Source: Bacteroidota bacterium (GTDB lineage Bacteria > Bacteroidota > Bacteroidia > Cytophagales > Cyclobacteriaceae). Taken from it: a stretch of 64,000 bases of DNA. The position numbers and the translations under genes were made by a program. The notes under the pieces were generated by a model that made no database searches, was not told where the DNA came from, and worked only from the letters and a program-made list of their open reading frames with translations. The DNA lies in the NCBI GenBank assembly GCA_016191555.1, contig JACPVX010000044.1, positions 1 through 64,000 of the forward strand. The letters are read 5' to 3'. Positions 33,101-40,824 of the stretch are shown in pieces. The first letter of the stretch is position 1, and each line of letters starts with the position of its first letter.

Positions 33101-33186
33101 ATGTTGCAATCCTCAAAATCACCATTATTTGAAGGCTTCCTCAATTGGAGTCTGATGAGCAGATCATTTAAAGTTTTACTTGCCAC
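30124..33186 (-). CDS. N6-adenine DNA methyltransferase (Eco57I/type IIG-like)
   Basis: A 1020-residue protein starting GTG at 33186. Motif I (AdoMet binding) is DPSCGSGIF at residues 352-360; the catalytic motif IV is NPPW at 460-463, which marks N6-adenine methylases. The N-terminal third (PVVFFIGNGGIEIFNAFRY) and the long C-terminal part, with a region like a target-recognition domain (about 640-860, GDGILKQGKPKD, SANWGVYIPEIQLTEYLSFPYLP), follow the layout of single-chain type IIG or BREX-related enzymes. No nuclease motif was seen in this chain. The adjoining ExK protein may supply it. A TAnnTTTG box precedes it on the minus strand. The XRE gene is divergent. Confidence 0.85.
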   Translation of the reverse strand: MASKTLNDLLIRLQLRKPSNNGDFEDCNIAFKSHDRVSFRQKFSLDLASKLESIGPEAVYYYNKQPLILFFDFTNTDKTELQSKRDLVFRQAWCLDKSPVVFFIGNGGIEIFNAFRYQKNVAGNGELEKIELEEAEIYKRFSFWELESGKTWEWADKSVFNKNIENSRVNQVLFRNIQFASEKLNSLGLSNEFSNLLILRLIFCRYLIDRGVEFNAQYLKGKTIKERQRNFNEIIGDEQELIGLFNYLKNRFNGNLFVTADDEKLKVGMLRFLSGIFSGTLPNHQPFLFDIFDFSIIPVEIISGIYESVITQDRREKLSAVYTPTFLVDYVLERTLSSHLDKSREKTCKILDPSCGSGIFLVQAYRRMVERHLTISDEILISILVENIYGIDRDANALNVAVFSMYIALLDYKNPKSLIDFKLPRLLGKNLFLADFFDLTSSYNRDPAFEKRQFSFIVGNPPWGRKNSPKEDYHHLNYISDKKLPVAKFEISQSFLYRCADFLAPTSEGCFVITSKALYNQWSDKFKKDFFKKFFIEDILDLSPVRRIIFEGAMNPPAVMRFRSAMDQDTSENIVQHTSLKANLFLKHFRMLVIEKQDRKEIKQAILSQYPWIFKALLYGTEADLRFLQRLYAMKTKIADHIASDAQLVSGDGILKQGKPKDPSTAGRDLLGMSKIQTDHLTDFYFIPNDKIKVTKNDLPIKSGANINQYLGTKLVFKARTKNESEIVASIVDKEAVYIHCTFGIASRKKPDVVHELFTIFKSRLFAYYQFLTSANWGVYIPEIQLTEYLSFPYLPLLEKDDAISSLKESLQVIKKRLNAQIYSESEIENLKNVWYRKINPIVNSTYEIDDEEEDLIDYALEVSRFQFQENRYTQATKPFTMLNKTKLEQYAGYFYDQFSKFYNKEGEYFQVEIYLLNWFVAMKFKLTETQPSKQDRIRFVSENNPERALFSIIARNVSISEISEKIFEQKDVKGFETDFFYIIKPNEFKSWHMANARLDIAEFMDAIRNASLEKLTAEI

Positions 33187-33208
33187 GTTTAGGGTTACGA
33201 CAATTTTT

Positions 33209-33216
33209 CAAATTTA
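33209..33216 (-). promoter_or_regulatory. Predicted -7 element for the methyltransferase operon
   Basis: TAAATTTG on the minus strand, matching TAnnTTTG, 22 bases before the GTG start. Confidence 0.5.
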
Positions 33217-33250
33217 ATGCTAACTCTGTTAATAATAAGAAGTTTTTAGG

Positions 33251-33268
33251 AATATTTTATGTAATATT
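33251..33268. promoter_or_regulatory. Candidate operator between methyltransferase and XRE genes
   Basis: AATATT-TTATGT-AATATT, an inverted repeat with a 6-base spacer midway between the two divergent -7 elements. This is a natural place for the XRE protein to control both genes. The DNA is very AT-rich, so chance is possible. Confidence 0.35.
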
Positions 33269-33288
33269 TTTCTTTATAATATAATTTA

Positions 33289-33296
33289 TAAATTTG
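33289..33296 (+). promoter_or_regulatory. Predicted -7 element for the XRE-ImmA gene
   Basis: TAAATTTG, an exact TAnnTTTG match. It overlaps an in-frame TTG at 33294, so translation probably starts at the ATG at 33312. Confidence 0.5.
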
Positions 33297-33311
33297 TGTT
33301 ACATTGCCCCA

Positions 33312-34349
33312 ATGTCAATTTCTAAAGTCAATCCCAGTATGATCATATTGGCGCGGGAGTCCCGAAAGCTCCGTCAAAGTGAATTGGCGAAGAAAATTGG
33401 CCTTGCACAAGGTACTATATCGAAAATTGAGAAGCATGGCATAGATGTAAGCCCTGAAATCATTCAGAAAATATCAAGCGTTCTTAACTACGGGCTCACT
33501 TTTTTTGAGCAACCTGGTGTTCCAGTGCCAATGGTGCTTAGTTATCGCCGAAGGATCAACGTTGCCAAATCTATTATTACTCGCATCGATGCAGTTGTCA
33601 ATGTAAGACGTATCGTGATTCAACGTTTGTTGTCTGAAATGGATATTTCCTTTTCAATGGTACCAGTGATAGAATGCGGAAAAAAGAATTCTCCTACTGA
33701 CATAGCCCGACAACTGCGCAAGCTATGGAACATTACTGATGGCCCAATACCTAACTTAACATCTCTGCTAGAGCGTAAAAAGATTGTATTGCTACCTGTT
33801 GATTTTGGCACGGAATATGTTTTGAGCAGGTCTATTTTGACGGATGCAAACCATCCAATAATTGCTTTTAATCGGATGCTGCTGGGCGACCAACTAAGGT
33901 TTACCTTAGCCTATGAATTGGGTCACCTGGTCATGCATACTTTTTGTAAGGTTAATTCGAGTCGAGATATTAGGCATGAGGCTAATCTTTTTGCTATTGA
34001 ATTTCTAATGCCGCAAAAAGTGATAATTAATGATCTTAAGAAAAATGATCCTGAAATCCTATGGCTTGGAGAACTTAAACAGAAATGGGGTACATCGATG
34101 CAATCATTGCTTTATCGTTACAACGATTTGGGAATCATAAATGAAGGCCGCAAGAATCGAATACTAACTTCTTTTAGTAGACATGGTATCAAGAGACGTG
34201 AGCCAAAGGAATTCGACGTGCCATTAGATGCACCTAAACTCTTGTCAGAAATTGTTGCTGATTACAAAAAACTGTATAAACTCAGCGATGCGGAGTTTAT
34301 ACAGAAAACAGGATTGACTTCTGATGATATAAGTTCAATGTTTATGTAA
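33312..34349 (+). CDS. XRE regulator fused to a degenerate ImmA/IrrE domain
   Basis: A 345-residue protein. Residues 8-62 are an XRE helix-turn-helix (LARESRKLRQSELAKKIGLA, GTISKIEKHG). The middle has FTLAYELGHLVMH and HEANLFAIEFLMP, the layout of ImmA/IrrE zinc peptidases, but the first histidine of HExxH is tyrosine (Tyr201; Glu202 and His205 remain). The ATG at 33312 is chosen because a -7 element overlaps the earlier TTG at 33294. The gene is divergent from the methyltransferase-nuclease pair and is probably its controller. Such fusions usually cleave or sense a repressor; with the changed residue it may be a sensor rather than a protease. Confidence 0.85.
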   Translation: MSISKVNPSMIILARESRKLRQSELAKKIGLAQGTISKIEKHGIDVSPEIIQKISSVLNYGLTFFEQPGVPVPMVLSYRRRINVAKSIITRIDAVVNVRRIVIQRLLSEMDISFSMVPVIECGKKNSPTDIARQLRKLWNITDGPIPNLTSLLERKKIVLLPVDFGTEYVLSRSILTDANHPIIAFNRMLLGDQLRFTLAYELGHLVMHTFCKVNSSRDIRHEANLFAIEFLMPQKVIINDLKKNDPEILWLGELKQKWGTSMQSLLYRYNDLGIINEGRKNRILTSFSRHGIKRREPKEFDVPLDAPKLLSEIVADYKKLYKLSDAEFIQKTGLTSDDISSMFM

Positions 34350-34433
34350 AACTTTGTTGGGAAACTTCTCAGTCGGATAACCACCAATCAAAAATAAGAG
34401 GGCAGACTATTTTAGTAGGCAATAGATTGACTT

Positions 34434-35252
34434 TTAATCCTCCCAAACCACGCTGAGAGCAAAATTATACTGTGATACAAAGTTGCAGTATTCAAACATG
34501 GTTGATTTCTCCTTTGGATGGGTTAAGAACCAGGTGGATTTATCGATTTCCTGAATTCGATCAGTTGTTAGTTGATTTCGACCGGACTTCATCAATTGGC
34601 CGGCTACTGAATCTGCCGGTGGCGGTAGTCCGGATGTTACCTTTATTTTGTAACGAAGCCAACTGGGTATGAATTCGTGCTCTGCTGTTTCCATTTCCTT
34701 GGATAGCTTCCACCATCGCACCTTATTGCCTTTAGAGCAGATGATGCATATTGGGTGCGTTCCAACTTTAAGGTATTTTAGAATTGCAGCTGTGCGACTG
34801 ACAATAAACGTATTTGATAATTGTTCAATCAATACATTGTTAAATTTCTTCTTAACACATTGCTGCAGAAATAACCTTGTCGGCATCAGTAACTCAGAAG
34901 CAAACTCATTTGCTTCTTTCTCATGTGAGCCACCTTGGTACCAATTACATAGTTCGTAGTGTGTATCAAAGTTTACTGATAAATTTCGATGAAGTTCATA
35001 ATGACCCAATTCATGGGCAGCTGTAAATCTTTTTTTACCCGTATCTGTAATGGACCTATTAATTGAAATAACGCTATGATCATAGTAGGTTACAATTCTT
35101 CCGTCATTTCCTTCCATTTCAATTTCTTCATAGTAGGCGCCTCTGGCCTGTATTAGGTCCTTTAGTCGTATGGACGTTAAAGCTTCAATTGTATCGATTC
35201 CAAAATCGAGTAATATTTTGCGTGCAGTTGCCTCAGCCTTGGTAAGTAACAT
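34434..35252 (-). CDS. ImmA/IrrE-family metallopeptidase
   Basis: A 272-residue protein with an intact zinc-binding motif HELGH (His80, Glu81, His84) and the downstream EKEANEFASELLMP segment that supplies the third ligand. ImmA-type peptidases switch on mobile elements by cutting a repressor or anti-sigma partner. It is the last gene of a tight leftward operon (3 bases after the 134-residue protein, which overlaps the sigma-like gene). The C-terminal 100 residues, with a conserved-looking WFLTHPKEK segment, are not assigned. In context it is likely to control the sigma-like protein or the transposon genes. Confidence 0.85.
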   Translation of the reverse strand: MLLTKAEATARKILLDFGIDTIEALTSIRLKDLIQARGAYYEEIEMEGNDGRIVTYYDHSVISINRSITDTGKKRFTAAHELGHYELHRNLSVNFDTHYELCNWYQGGSHEKEANEFASELLMPTRLFLQQCVKKKFNNVLIEQLSNTFIVSRTAAILKYLKVGTHPICIICSKGNKVRWWKLSKEMETAEHEFIPSWLRYKIKVTSGLPPPADSVAGQLMKSGRNQLTTDRIQEIDKSTWFLTHPKEKSTMFEYCNFVSQYNFALSVVWED

Positions 35253-35255
35253 AGG

Positions 35256-35660
35256 CTATTCATTTTTGCCCTTGAGTTCATTTTCTAGTTTTAGTAGGTA
35301 ATGGCGCTCAAGAAATTCCCGAACCTCATGTGGGGTTAATTTTTCAAAATTTTTGAAGGCAAGGTTTAGGTTTTCACTTTTGATAAAAGATTCGAGATTG
35401 AATGACACATCACCGAGTAACTTCTCTACCTCTTGTTTTGCTTTAACCAACAAATTGGATTTTGTCTCTTGAAATTGCTTTTCAGTTTTTTGAGCAGCAA
35501 TTTGCATCTGAATTTGTTTGGCTCTCCGAATACCCTCATTTACCAGTTTATCCGGGTCAAGTCCTTCCTCCCTTAGGAAGGCCTCTGATTCTTCGGGTGA
35601 AGAAATGAAATCAAGGTATTTTTCGAATAACTCTTCTGCTTTGTTATTTTCTGTATTCAT
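35256..35660 (-). CDS. Hypothetical acidic helical protein, 134 aa
   Basis: An all-helical, strongly charged protein with an apparent coiled-coil middle (residues 45-85, IQMQIAAQKTEKQFQETKSN). No membrane segment or known motif. It overlaps the upstream sigma-like gene by 17 bases and precedes the ImmA peptidase gene by 3 bases, so all three are translated together. The middle position between a sigma-like protein and a peptidase makes it a candidate anti-sigma factor or peptidase substrate; that is inference only. Confidence 0.65.
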   Translation of the reverse strand: MNTENNKAEELFEKYLDFISSPEESEAFLREEGLDPDKLVNEGIRRAKQIQMQIAAQKTEKQFQETKSNLLVKAKQEVEKLLGDVSFNLESFIKSENLNLAFKNFEKLTPHEVREFLERHYLLKLENELKGKNE

Positions 35661-36270
35661 AATCGAGTCGTATATCTAAGTTAAATTTTCTAAAAACGTT
35701 CTTAAGAATTGTGTTCAATCTCCTTTTTCCATTGTCAAAGTCGGAGAGCTTCATATTTAATTCTTTGCAGATCTCAGCTCTATCAACTAACGAAAAACCA
35801 CCAGTTGTGATGGCGAGGTAAATTTCTCCCACAACTTTATCATCTCCAATCAATCTTTCAATTTCTTGAAAAATCACTTTTTCATCATATGCCAATAACT
35901 CAGGTATAACTGCACTTACCGACTGTTCCCTTGCCACTGATGGAATTGGGACGATATTACTTTCAGTTAATGACTGTTTTGAAACTAATTTCCTGTGATT
36001 CTTAACATGCGGTGGTATGTCATTATATATCGCCTGCCGAATAACATTTTTCTTTAAATGATAGTCTAAGGTTGAGCGAGTGGGATCGTAATTATCTTCA
36101 CCTCTAAGGTGTTTTTCAATGGCATCATATACGTAATCACTAAAACTTTTCCCTCTTTCATTCACCTCCTGTTTATAGACTCGCCTAAATAATTCATACG
36201 AATAAACATTTAGGCTTCTTAATAGGGCCTTTCCTTCAGGACTCTCAAAGTTTACATCACCTTTTTCCAT
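35644..36270 (-). CDS. Sigma-70-like regulator, divergent
   Basis: A 208-residue protein. Residues 10-85 (ELFRRVYKQ, DYVYDAIEKHLRGEDNYDP, LDYHLKKNVIRQAIYN) match in style the region 2 helices of sigma-like proteins on mobile elements. Residues 130-200 (VVGEIYLAITTGGFSLVDRAEICKELN, then DNGKRRLNTILKNVF) resemble a region 4-like helix-turn-helix. It is the first gene of a three-gene operon ending in an ImmA peptidase and is divergent from tnsA across 249 bases. It may direct transcription of the transposon. Sigma activity is not proven: the similarity is remote. Confidence 0.5.
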   Translation of the reverse strand: MEKGDVNFESPEGKALLRSLNVYSYELFRRVYKQEVNERGKSFSDYVYDAIEKHLRGEDNYDPTRSTLDYHLKKNVIRQAIYNDIPPHVKNHRKLVSKQSLTESNIVPIPSVAREQSVSAVIPELLAYDEKVIFQEIERLIGDDKVVGEIYLAITTGGFSLVDRAEICKELNMKLSDFDNGKRRLNTILKNVFRKFNLDIRLDYEYRK

Positions 36271-36318
36271 TTACGGTCTTATAGTTAATGCTAACAAAAA
36301 CTCATTTCTAGCAGGTTT

Positions 36319-36345
36319 ACACCAAAATTATTTTCTCACACCAAA
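36319..36345 (-). promoter_or_regulatory. Promoter region of the sigma-like operon with direct repeats
   Basis: On the plus strand ACACCAAA occurs at 36319-36326 and again at 36338-36345, 19 bases apart. The first overlaps a minus-strand TAATTTTG (36323-36330), a match to TAnnTTTG, about 53 bases from the start codon. The repeats could be an operator. Confidence 0.35.
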
Positions 36346-36519
36346 CCCTATAAAAATAGTATTTCAGAGACTGAATTTCAGGCTCAGAAATGCTTTTCTG
36401 AAAAAATATTTTTAGACCACTTGCAATAAATGATTTTTCGATAGCACTACTGGTACTTGGATTTAGCCCGGATTAGACCTGATAGGTAACGATTTAATTT
36501 CAAATTAACTGATTTACAC

Positions 36520-37200
36520 ATGTTTAAAGCAAAGCGAAAGGTACGCAGTAACGGCAAGACCGTTATTGGACAGATTTCAAGCGCCAAAAGAAAAGAAGTC
36601 CAGTTTGAATCCTCCATTGAAGAAGGTTTCATTTACATTCTTGATTTTGATTCTGATGTAAAGCATTATCACGACCAACCGGTACAGATCGCATACAAGG
36701 ATGTAGATGGCAAAGATCGAATATACACGCCTGATTTTCTGGTAGAGTATAGAAGTCGATCACCGGTACTTTTTGAGGTAAAGTCCCAAGAGTATATAAG
36801 AAGGAATCCTATTGAAACTAGTAAGCTAATTGAATTGGGTACAAATTATGCTAAGGAAAATGGTTGGGATTTTGAATTAATCACTGAAAAGGAAGTTAAG
36901 ACAGATTATGGTGATAACGTCCGAGATTTATTCAGATATCAGACCTATACGATTGAACTCTCAGTATCAAATCTGATTATTCACAAACTAGAAAGACTCC
37001 GACTATCAACTCCCCATGAACTGATCAAAGAAATATCGGAGGATATTGAACAATGGCCAGTTTATATAGCTGCGATTTGGGCGCTCATTTTTAATAAGCG
37101 TATTGGGTGCGACCTATTTAAAAGGCTACACATGGATGTACCCATTTGGGTTACAAATTCTTCGAATGCCGTAGAACTTAAATACCCTTACAAGCCATGA
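36520..37200 (+). CDS. tnsA: TnsA endonuclease
   Basis: A 226-residue protein with the TnsA nuclease fold: FESSIEEGFIYIL (Glu34), YTPDFLVEY (Asp72) and VLFEVKSQ (Glu86, Lys88), a PD-(D/E)xK active site. In Tn7, TnsA cuts the 5' strands so that the element leaves its donor completely (cut-and-paste). The C-terminal part (about 120-226) resembles the winged-helix domain that contacts TnsB. It starts at ATG 36520; its TGA overlaps the tnsB start (ATGA). The 249-base region before it is shared with the divergent sigma-like operon and holds two TTAGAC motifs like those in the transposon ends. Confidence 0.88.
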   Translation: MFKAKRKVRSNGKTVIGQISSAKRKEVQFESSIEEGFIYILDFDSDVKHYHDQPVQIAYKDVDGKDRIYTPDFLVEYRSRSPVLFEVKSQEYIRRNPIETSKLIELGTNYAKENGWDFELITEKEVKTDYGDNVRDLFRYQTYTIELSVSNLIIHKLERLRLSTPHELIKEISEDIEQWPVYIAAIWALIFNKRIGCDLFKRLHMDVPIWVTNSSNAVELKYPYKP

Positions 37201-39095
37201 TGAAGTTAGAAGTAAATCAAAAGGTGTATTTTCAGAATAAGGAATATAAGATATCTAAAATAAAGGATATTGAGCGCCTTTATATCAGCGATGTTAATAC
37301 TAATGAGATGCTGTTAGTAAATAGCTGTGATCTCAAGGAGCGACTTCCGGACTCTCAAACTACTACGGACCCTTATGAGCGCCCCCTAGAATCCTATTCG
37401 AAAGAAAAATTAGCTAAGGCTAAATGGCGGCTTGGAATTATTCAGCCGTTTCTCGGCCAGCTTAGAGGGAATAAGCAAATGCTCATACAAGTTGCCCAAG
37501 CAAATAATTTAAATGTTTCTACTCTTTATAATTGGATTAGCAAATTTGACCAATACGGACACATAGGTTGCTTAGTAGATAGTGACTATAAAGGTGGCAA
37601 GGGAAAGGGACGTCTACCTCTTGATCTTGAGGAACATATAAGAGCTATCATTGAAGAGAACTATCTAGAGTCAAAAAAAGTAAGTACAACTTATAGCGCA
37701 CTTGTCTCGCGATTGCAAGATCTAGAAATTAAAGTGCCTCATGTTAATACTCTCCGTAGACGAATCAAGCAAATTTCTGAAAAAGAGCGAATGTCAAGAC
37801 GCTTAGGTAAGCGAACTGCAGAACAGAAATTTGACCCCAAAGTAGGAAAGACACCTTATGCGAATACTCCACTTTCGCTTGTTCAAATTGATCACACGCA
37901 ATTGGATATCATGCTTGTGGATGAAGTAAATAGGAAGCCATTTAAAAGACCATGGATTACTGTTGTGATCGATTGCTTTAGTAGAATGGTTCTAGGATTC
38001 TATATTTCATTTGATGCCCCTAGCGCTTTCGGTGTTGGTAGAGCAATTTCCAATGCAGTTCTCAGGAAGGAAAAGTTCTTAAAATCACTTGGGTTGGAGG
38101 ATTTACGTTGGCCGTGTTGGTGTAAAATGTCGACAATTTACACTGATAACGGTAAAGAATTCAGGGGTTCAATGTTAAAAGAGAGTTGCGCCAATTACAA
38201 AATTACTCTTAAATGGAGGCCTGTGAAAAAGCCGGAATATGGAGGAATTATTGAACGATATATGGGCACAATTGCCCAAGAGCTCAAAGATTTACCAGGT
38301 TGCACCAAAGTTAGCCCGGAGTTGCGTTCGATGTTTAAACCAGAAAAAACTGCTGCTTTTACCTTAAGCGAGTTTGAGAAATGGTTTACCATTTGGCTTA
38401 CCGAAGTGTATCATAAGCGTGAACATAAGGGAATAGGAAATATGTTGCCGATTGAAAAATGGAATGAAGGTATAATGGGTGGACCTAACCAATTACCGAT
38501 TGGTCTGCCTGAGGTAATCACAGACGAAAATAGATTGCGATTAGATTTACTTCCACAATACAAGCGTACCGTCCAGCGAACTGGCGTTCATATTGAAAAA
38601 TTCCAATACTATTCAGGTGTATTGTCTAGGTGGATCAATGCTTGTGATGAGACCGCTCGGGGCAAAGTAAAACCAAAAAGGCAATTTGTCTTTAAGTTCG
38701 ACCCGAGGGACATATCCTCAATCATGTTCCTTAATCCAGATGACAATCAGTACCATGAGGTTCAATCTGTATTGAACATTAGGCCGCATAAGATGAGCAT
38801 TTGGGATCACCGAAGAGCATCTGAAGAGCTAAGAAAGAATAAAAAAAAGGTGGACCAAGCATCCATTTTTGCAACATATAAACGATTGAAGGCACTAGAG
38901 GAAGAATCTAAGCAAAAGACAAAGCATGCTCAGAAGAAGAGTGAGCGAGAGTCAAGAATGGATAAGGAAGATAAACTTGTAGTACAGAATGGTAATGGAA
39001 CCCGAAGTGAAAAGAAACTTGATTTTAGTTTACCTAAACATGAAATAAAGCCTTATGAAGAACTTGAATTCAACACAAGAAGATCATTTAAGTAG
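37197..39095 (+). CDS. tnsB: TnsB transposase (DDE, MuA/TniA family)
   Basis: A 632-residue integrase-fold transposase. N-terminal DNA-binding helices (about 85-205, NNLNVSTLYNWISKFDQYG), then the catalytic core with Asp232 (VQIDHTQLDI), Asp317 (YTDNGKEF) and Glu353 (GGIIERYMG), a D-35-E spacing. The beta-barrel region follows, and a basic tail (about 560-632, EESKQKTKHAQKKSERESR) probably contacts TnsC. It cuts the 3' ends at TGTCGTTT and joins them to target DNA. It starts within the tnsA stop and overlaps tnsC by 41 bases. The end arrays of GACT sites are its presumed binding sites. Confidence 0.92.
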   Translation: MMKLEVNQKVYFQNKEYKISKIKDIERLYISDVNTNEMLLVNSCDLKERLPDSQTTTDPYERPLESYSKEKLAKAKWRLGIIQPFLGQLRGNKQMLIQVAQANNLNVSTLYNWISKFDQYGHIGCLVDSDYKGGKGKGRLPLDLEEHIRAIIEENYLESKKVSTTYSALVSRLQDLEIKVPHVNTLRRRIKQISEKERMSRRLGKRTAEQKFDPKVGKTPYANTPLSLVQIDHTQLDIMLVDEVNRKPFKRPWITVVIDCFSRMVLGFYISFDAPSAFGVGRAISNAVLRKEKFLKSLGLEDLRWPCWCKMSTIYTDNGKEFRGSMLKESCANYKITLKWRPVKKPEYGGIIERYMGTIAQELKDLPGCTKVSPELRSMFKPEKTAAFTLSEFEKWFTIWLTEVYHKREHKGIGNMLPIEKWNEGIMGGPNQLPIGLPEVITDENRLRLDLLPQYKRTVQRTGVHIEKFQYYSGVLSRWINACDETARGKVKPKRQFVFKFDPRDISSIMFLNPDDNQYHEVQSVLNIRPHKMSIWDHRRASEELRKNKKKVDQASIFATYKRLKALEEESKQKTKHAQKKSERESRMDKEDKLVVQNGNGTRSEKKLDFSLPKHEIKPYEELEFNTRRSFK

Positions 39096-39966
39096 TGCCA
39101 CTCGTGAGTTTGTTAACTCTTGTACAGATCATGATTTGGACCGAAGAATTCGCATGCTTCAAGCAGATAACTGGATTGGTTATGGAGCCGCCAGATATAT
39201 AATTGAGCGAATCGAGAATTTGATTCTAATGCCAAGAGTTTCAAGGATGCATAGCCTTCTTGTAATTGGTATAACAGATAATGGAAAAACATCCATCCGC
39301 AAACGAATTGAAAGTAAGTATCAACACTACGCAACAGAAAATAGCAAGATGCACTTTCCTGTAGTTAGTATTCAGATGCCACCAAATCCGGATGAACGTG
39401 GTTTTTTTAATTCTGTCCTGAGGGGTCTTATGCAACCTATATATATTAACGGTAAGATCGATTACATAAGAGATTGCGTTATTTCTGTTTTGCAGGAATT
39501 TCACGTGAGGTTGTTGATGATTGATGAAGTTCAACACATAGAAAGGATGCCTTCTCGAAAACAAAAATCAGTCCTTGATACCATGAAGTATATATCAAAT
39601 GAAATTTCATTGCCTATGGCTGCATTTGGAACTGAAGATGCTGTTAATATTTTTACTTCTGATTCACAATTAATGAATCGATTCAAAAAAGTTTATTTGC
39701 CGCCATGGGAGCCTAATACTGATTTCCAGCGATTGCTTATGAGTGTTGAACAAATGCTGCCCTTGAAGGAACCTTCCGGGCTAAGTCAAGAAGAGATGGC
39801 TTATTTTATTTATTCAAAAACAAATGGAACGATAGGTGAAGTAAATACTTTACTTCGTAGTTCAGCTATTTTAGCTCTTAAATCAGGTCAAGAGAAAATT
39901 ACTCGTGAAGTAATAGAGAGTTTAAACTTTGAATCATCGCAACTTAATCACGATAAGACTAAATAG
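39055..39966 (+). CDS. tnsC: TnsC AAA+ ATPase (TniB-like)
   Basis: A 303-residue ATPase. Walker A is GITDNGKT at residues 72-79; Walker B is LLMIDEVQH. The N-terminal segment (GYGAARYIIERIENLI...PRVSRMHSLLVIG) is the usual TniB lead-in. Sensor-type residues and an arginine-rich lid follow (FGTEDAVNIF, MNRFKKVYLPPW). TnsC links the transposase to the target-selecting protein and gives target immunity. The start at 39055 lies inside tnsB; a later ATG (39154) would cut off family residues. The next gene begins directly after its stop. Confidence 0.9.
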   Translation: MKNLNSTQEDHLSSATREFVNSCTDHDLDRRIRMLQADNWIGYGAARYIIERIENLILMPRVSRMHSLLVIGITDNGKTSIRKRIESKYQHYATENSKMHFPVVSIQMPPNPDERGFFNSVLRGLMQPIYINGKIDYIRDCVISVLQEFHVRLLMIDEVQHIERMPSRKQKSVLDTMKYISNEISLPMAAFGTEDAVNIFTSDSQLMNRFKKVYLPPWEPNTDFQRLLMSVEQMLPLKEPSGLSQEEMAYFIYSKTNGTIGEVNTLLRSSAILALKSGQEKITREVIESLNFESSQLNHDKTK

Positions 39967-40824
39967 ATGAGAATTGTTCATAAATCAGATCAAATAAGAC
40001 TTACAACAAATAAGGAGTCCTTCAGTTGTATTTCCAGAATTATTCGATTGGCCAATAAAGAATTTGGTTCAAAAATGGTTTTCGATCTCAAGAAGACCAA
40101 AAAGGCGGACGGAAATCTCAAAAGTGTTTATGCAGCTCTTGATTATAATCTTCGAAAGTCAAGAAATACATTACGTATTCTTCCAAAAAAATCAAAGGCC
40201 CTAAATGTAGAATTGAAAAAGGATATGTTCGGATATTATACTCAATGGGAACATGAGATAGAGGCTACGTTTTGTTCGGGTGGAACCAAGGTATACGCGT
40301 TCGATCCATTCGACTATTGGAAATTTAATGAATATCTTTTGTTTGAAGCATTCCGGGCGGATTGGAAAAGAATCATTCCTTGTTATTATAAAACTGAAAT
40401 CAAAGATTTTTTGAGAGAGCTATTCAGAAACGCAAGTGAGCATAGCAATTGCTTTTCTCCAATTTTTATAGCTTCTGCGTACGATGGTGAGATGCTTCGA
40501 TTTACCATCATTGATTGTGGCCAGGGATTTTTGAAGTCTATAGATTCCACCGGACAGTGTGCAGTAAATGAATCAGAAGCTATTGGCCTGGCATTACTAG
40601 GATATACCTCAAAAGATACTGCAGGAAGCAATACGCTTAAATTATTAGGCCAATATTGCTGTGAGAACAATGGTGATCTTTTGGTGGTTTCTGGTGGTTC
40701 GTCAGTTAGTTTTGATAAGAATGGATTTCATAATTCTGCTTGGTTGCCCGGGGCATTTCGTGGGTCAATAATTAATCTTTCAGTGAGGATAGAATTGCCT
40801 GAATTTCTTTCATTTGCGGCATAA
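39967..40824 (+). CDS. STAS-like plus GHKL ATPase protein in the TniQ position
   Basis: A 285-residue protein whose ATG directly follows the tnsC stop. The N-terminal 90 residues (MVFDLKKTKKADGNLKSVYAAL) resemble a STAS-like domain; the C-terminal half is a GHKL ATPase: N-box FRNASEHS with Asn155, and G1 box DCGQGF with Asp183, then glycine-containing turns (GLALLGYTSK). Similar STAS-ATPase proteins are common in this phylum and are linked to anti-sigma type switching. In Tn7-like elements the gene after tnsC is normally TniQ/TnsD, the target selector; none was found here. This protein may therefore control transposition or target choice. Its 3' end overlaps the convergent gene by 53 bases. 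Confidence 0.7.
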   Translation: MRIVHKSDQIRLTTNKESFSCISRIIRLANKEFGSKMVFDLKKTKKADGNLKSVYAALDYNLRKSRNTLRILPKKSKALNVELKKDMFGYYTQWEHEIEATFCSGGTKVYAFDPFDYWKFNEYLLFEAFRADWKRIIPCYYKTEIKDFLRELFRNASEHSNCFSPIFIASAYDGEMLRFTIIDCGQGFLKSIDSTGQCAVNESEAIGLALLGYTSKDTAGSNTLKLLGQYCCENNGDLLVVSGGSSVSFDKNGFHNSAWLPGAFRGSIINLSVRIELPEFLSFAA

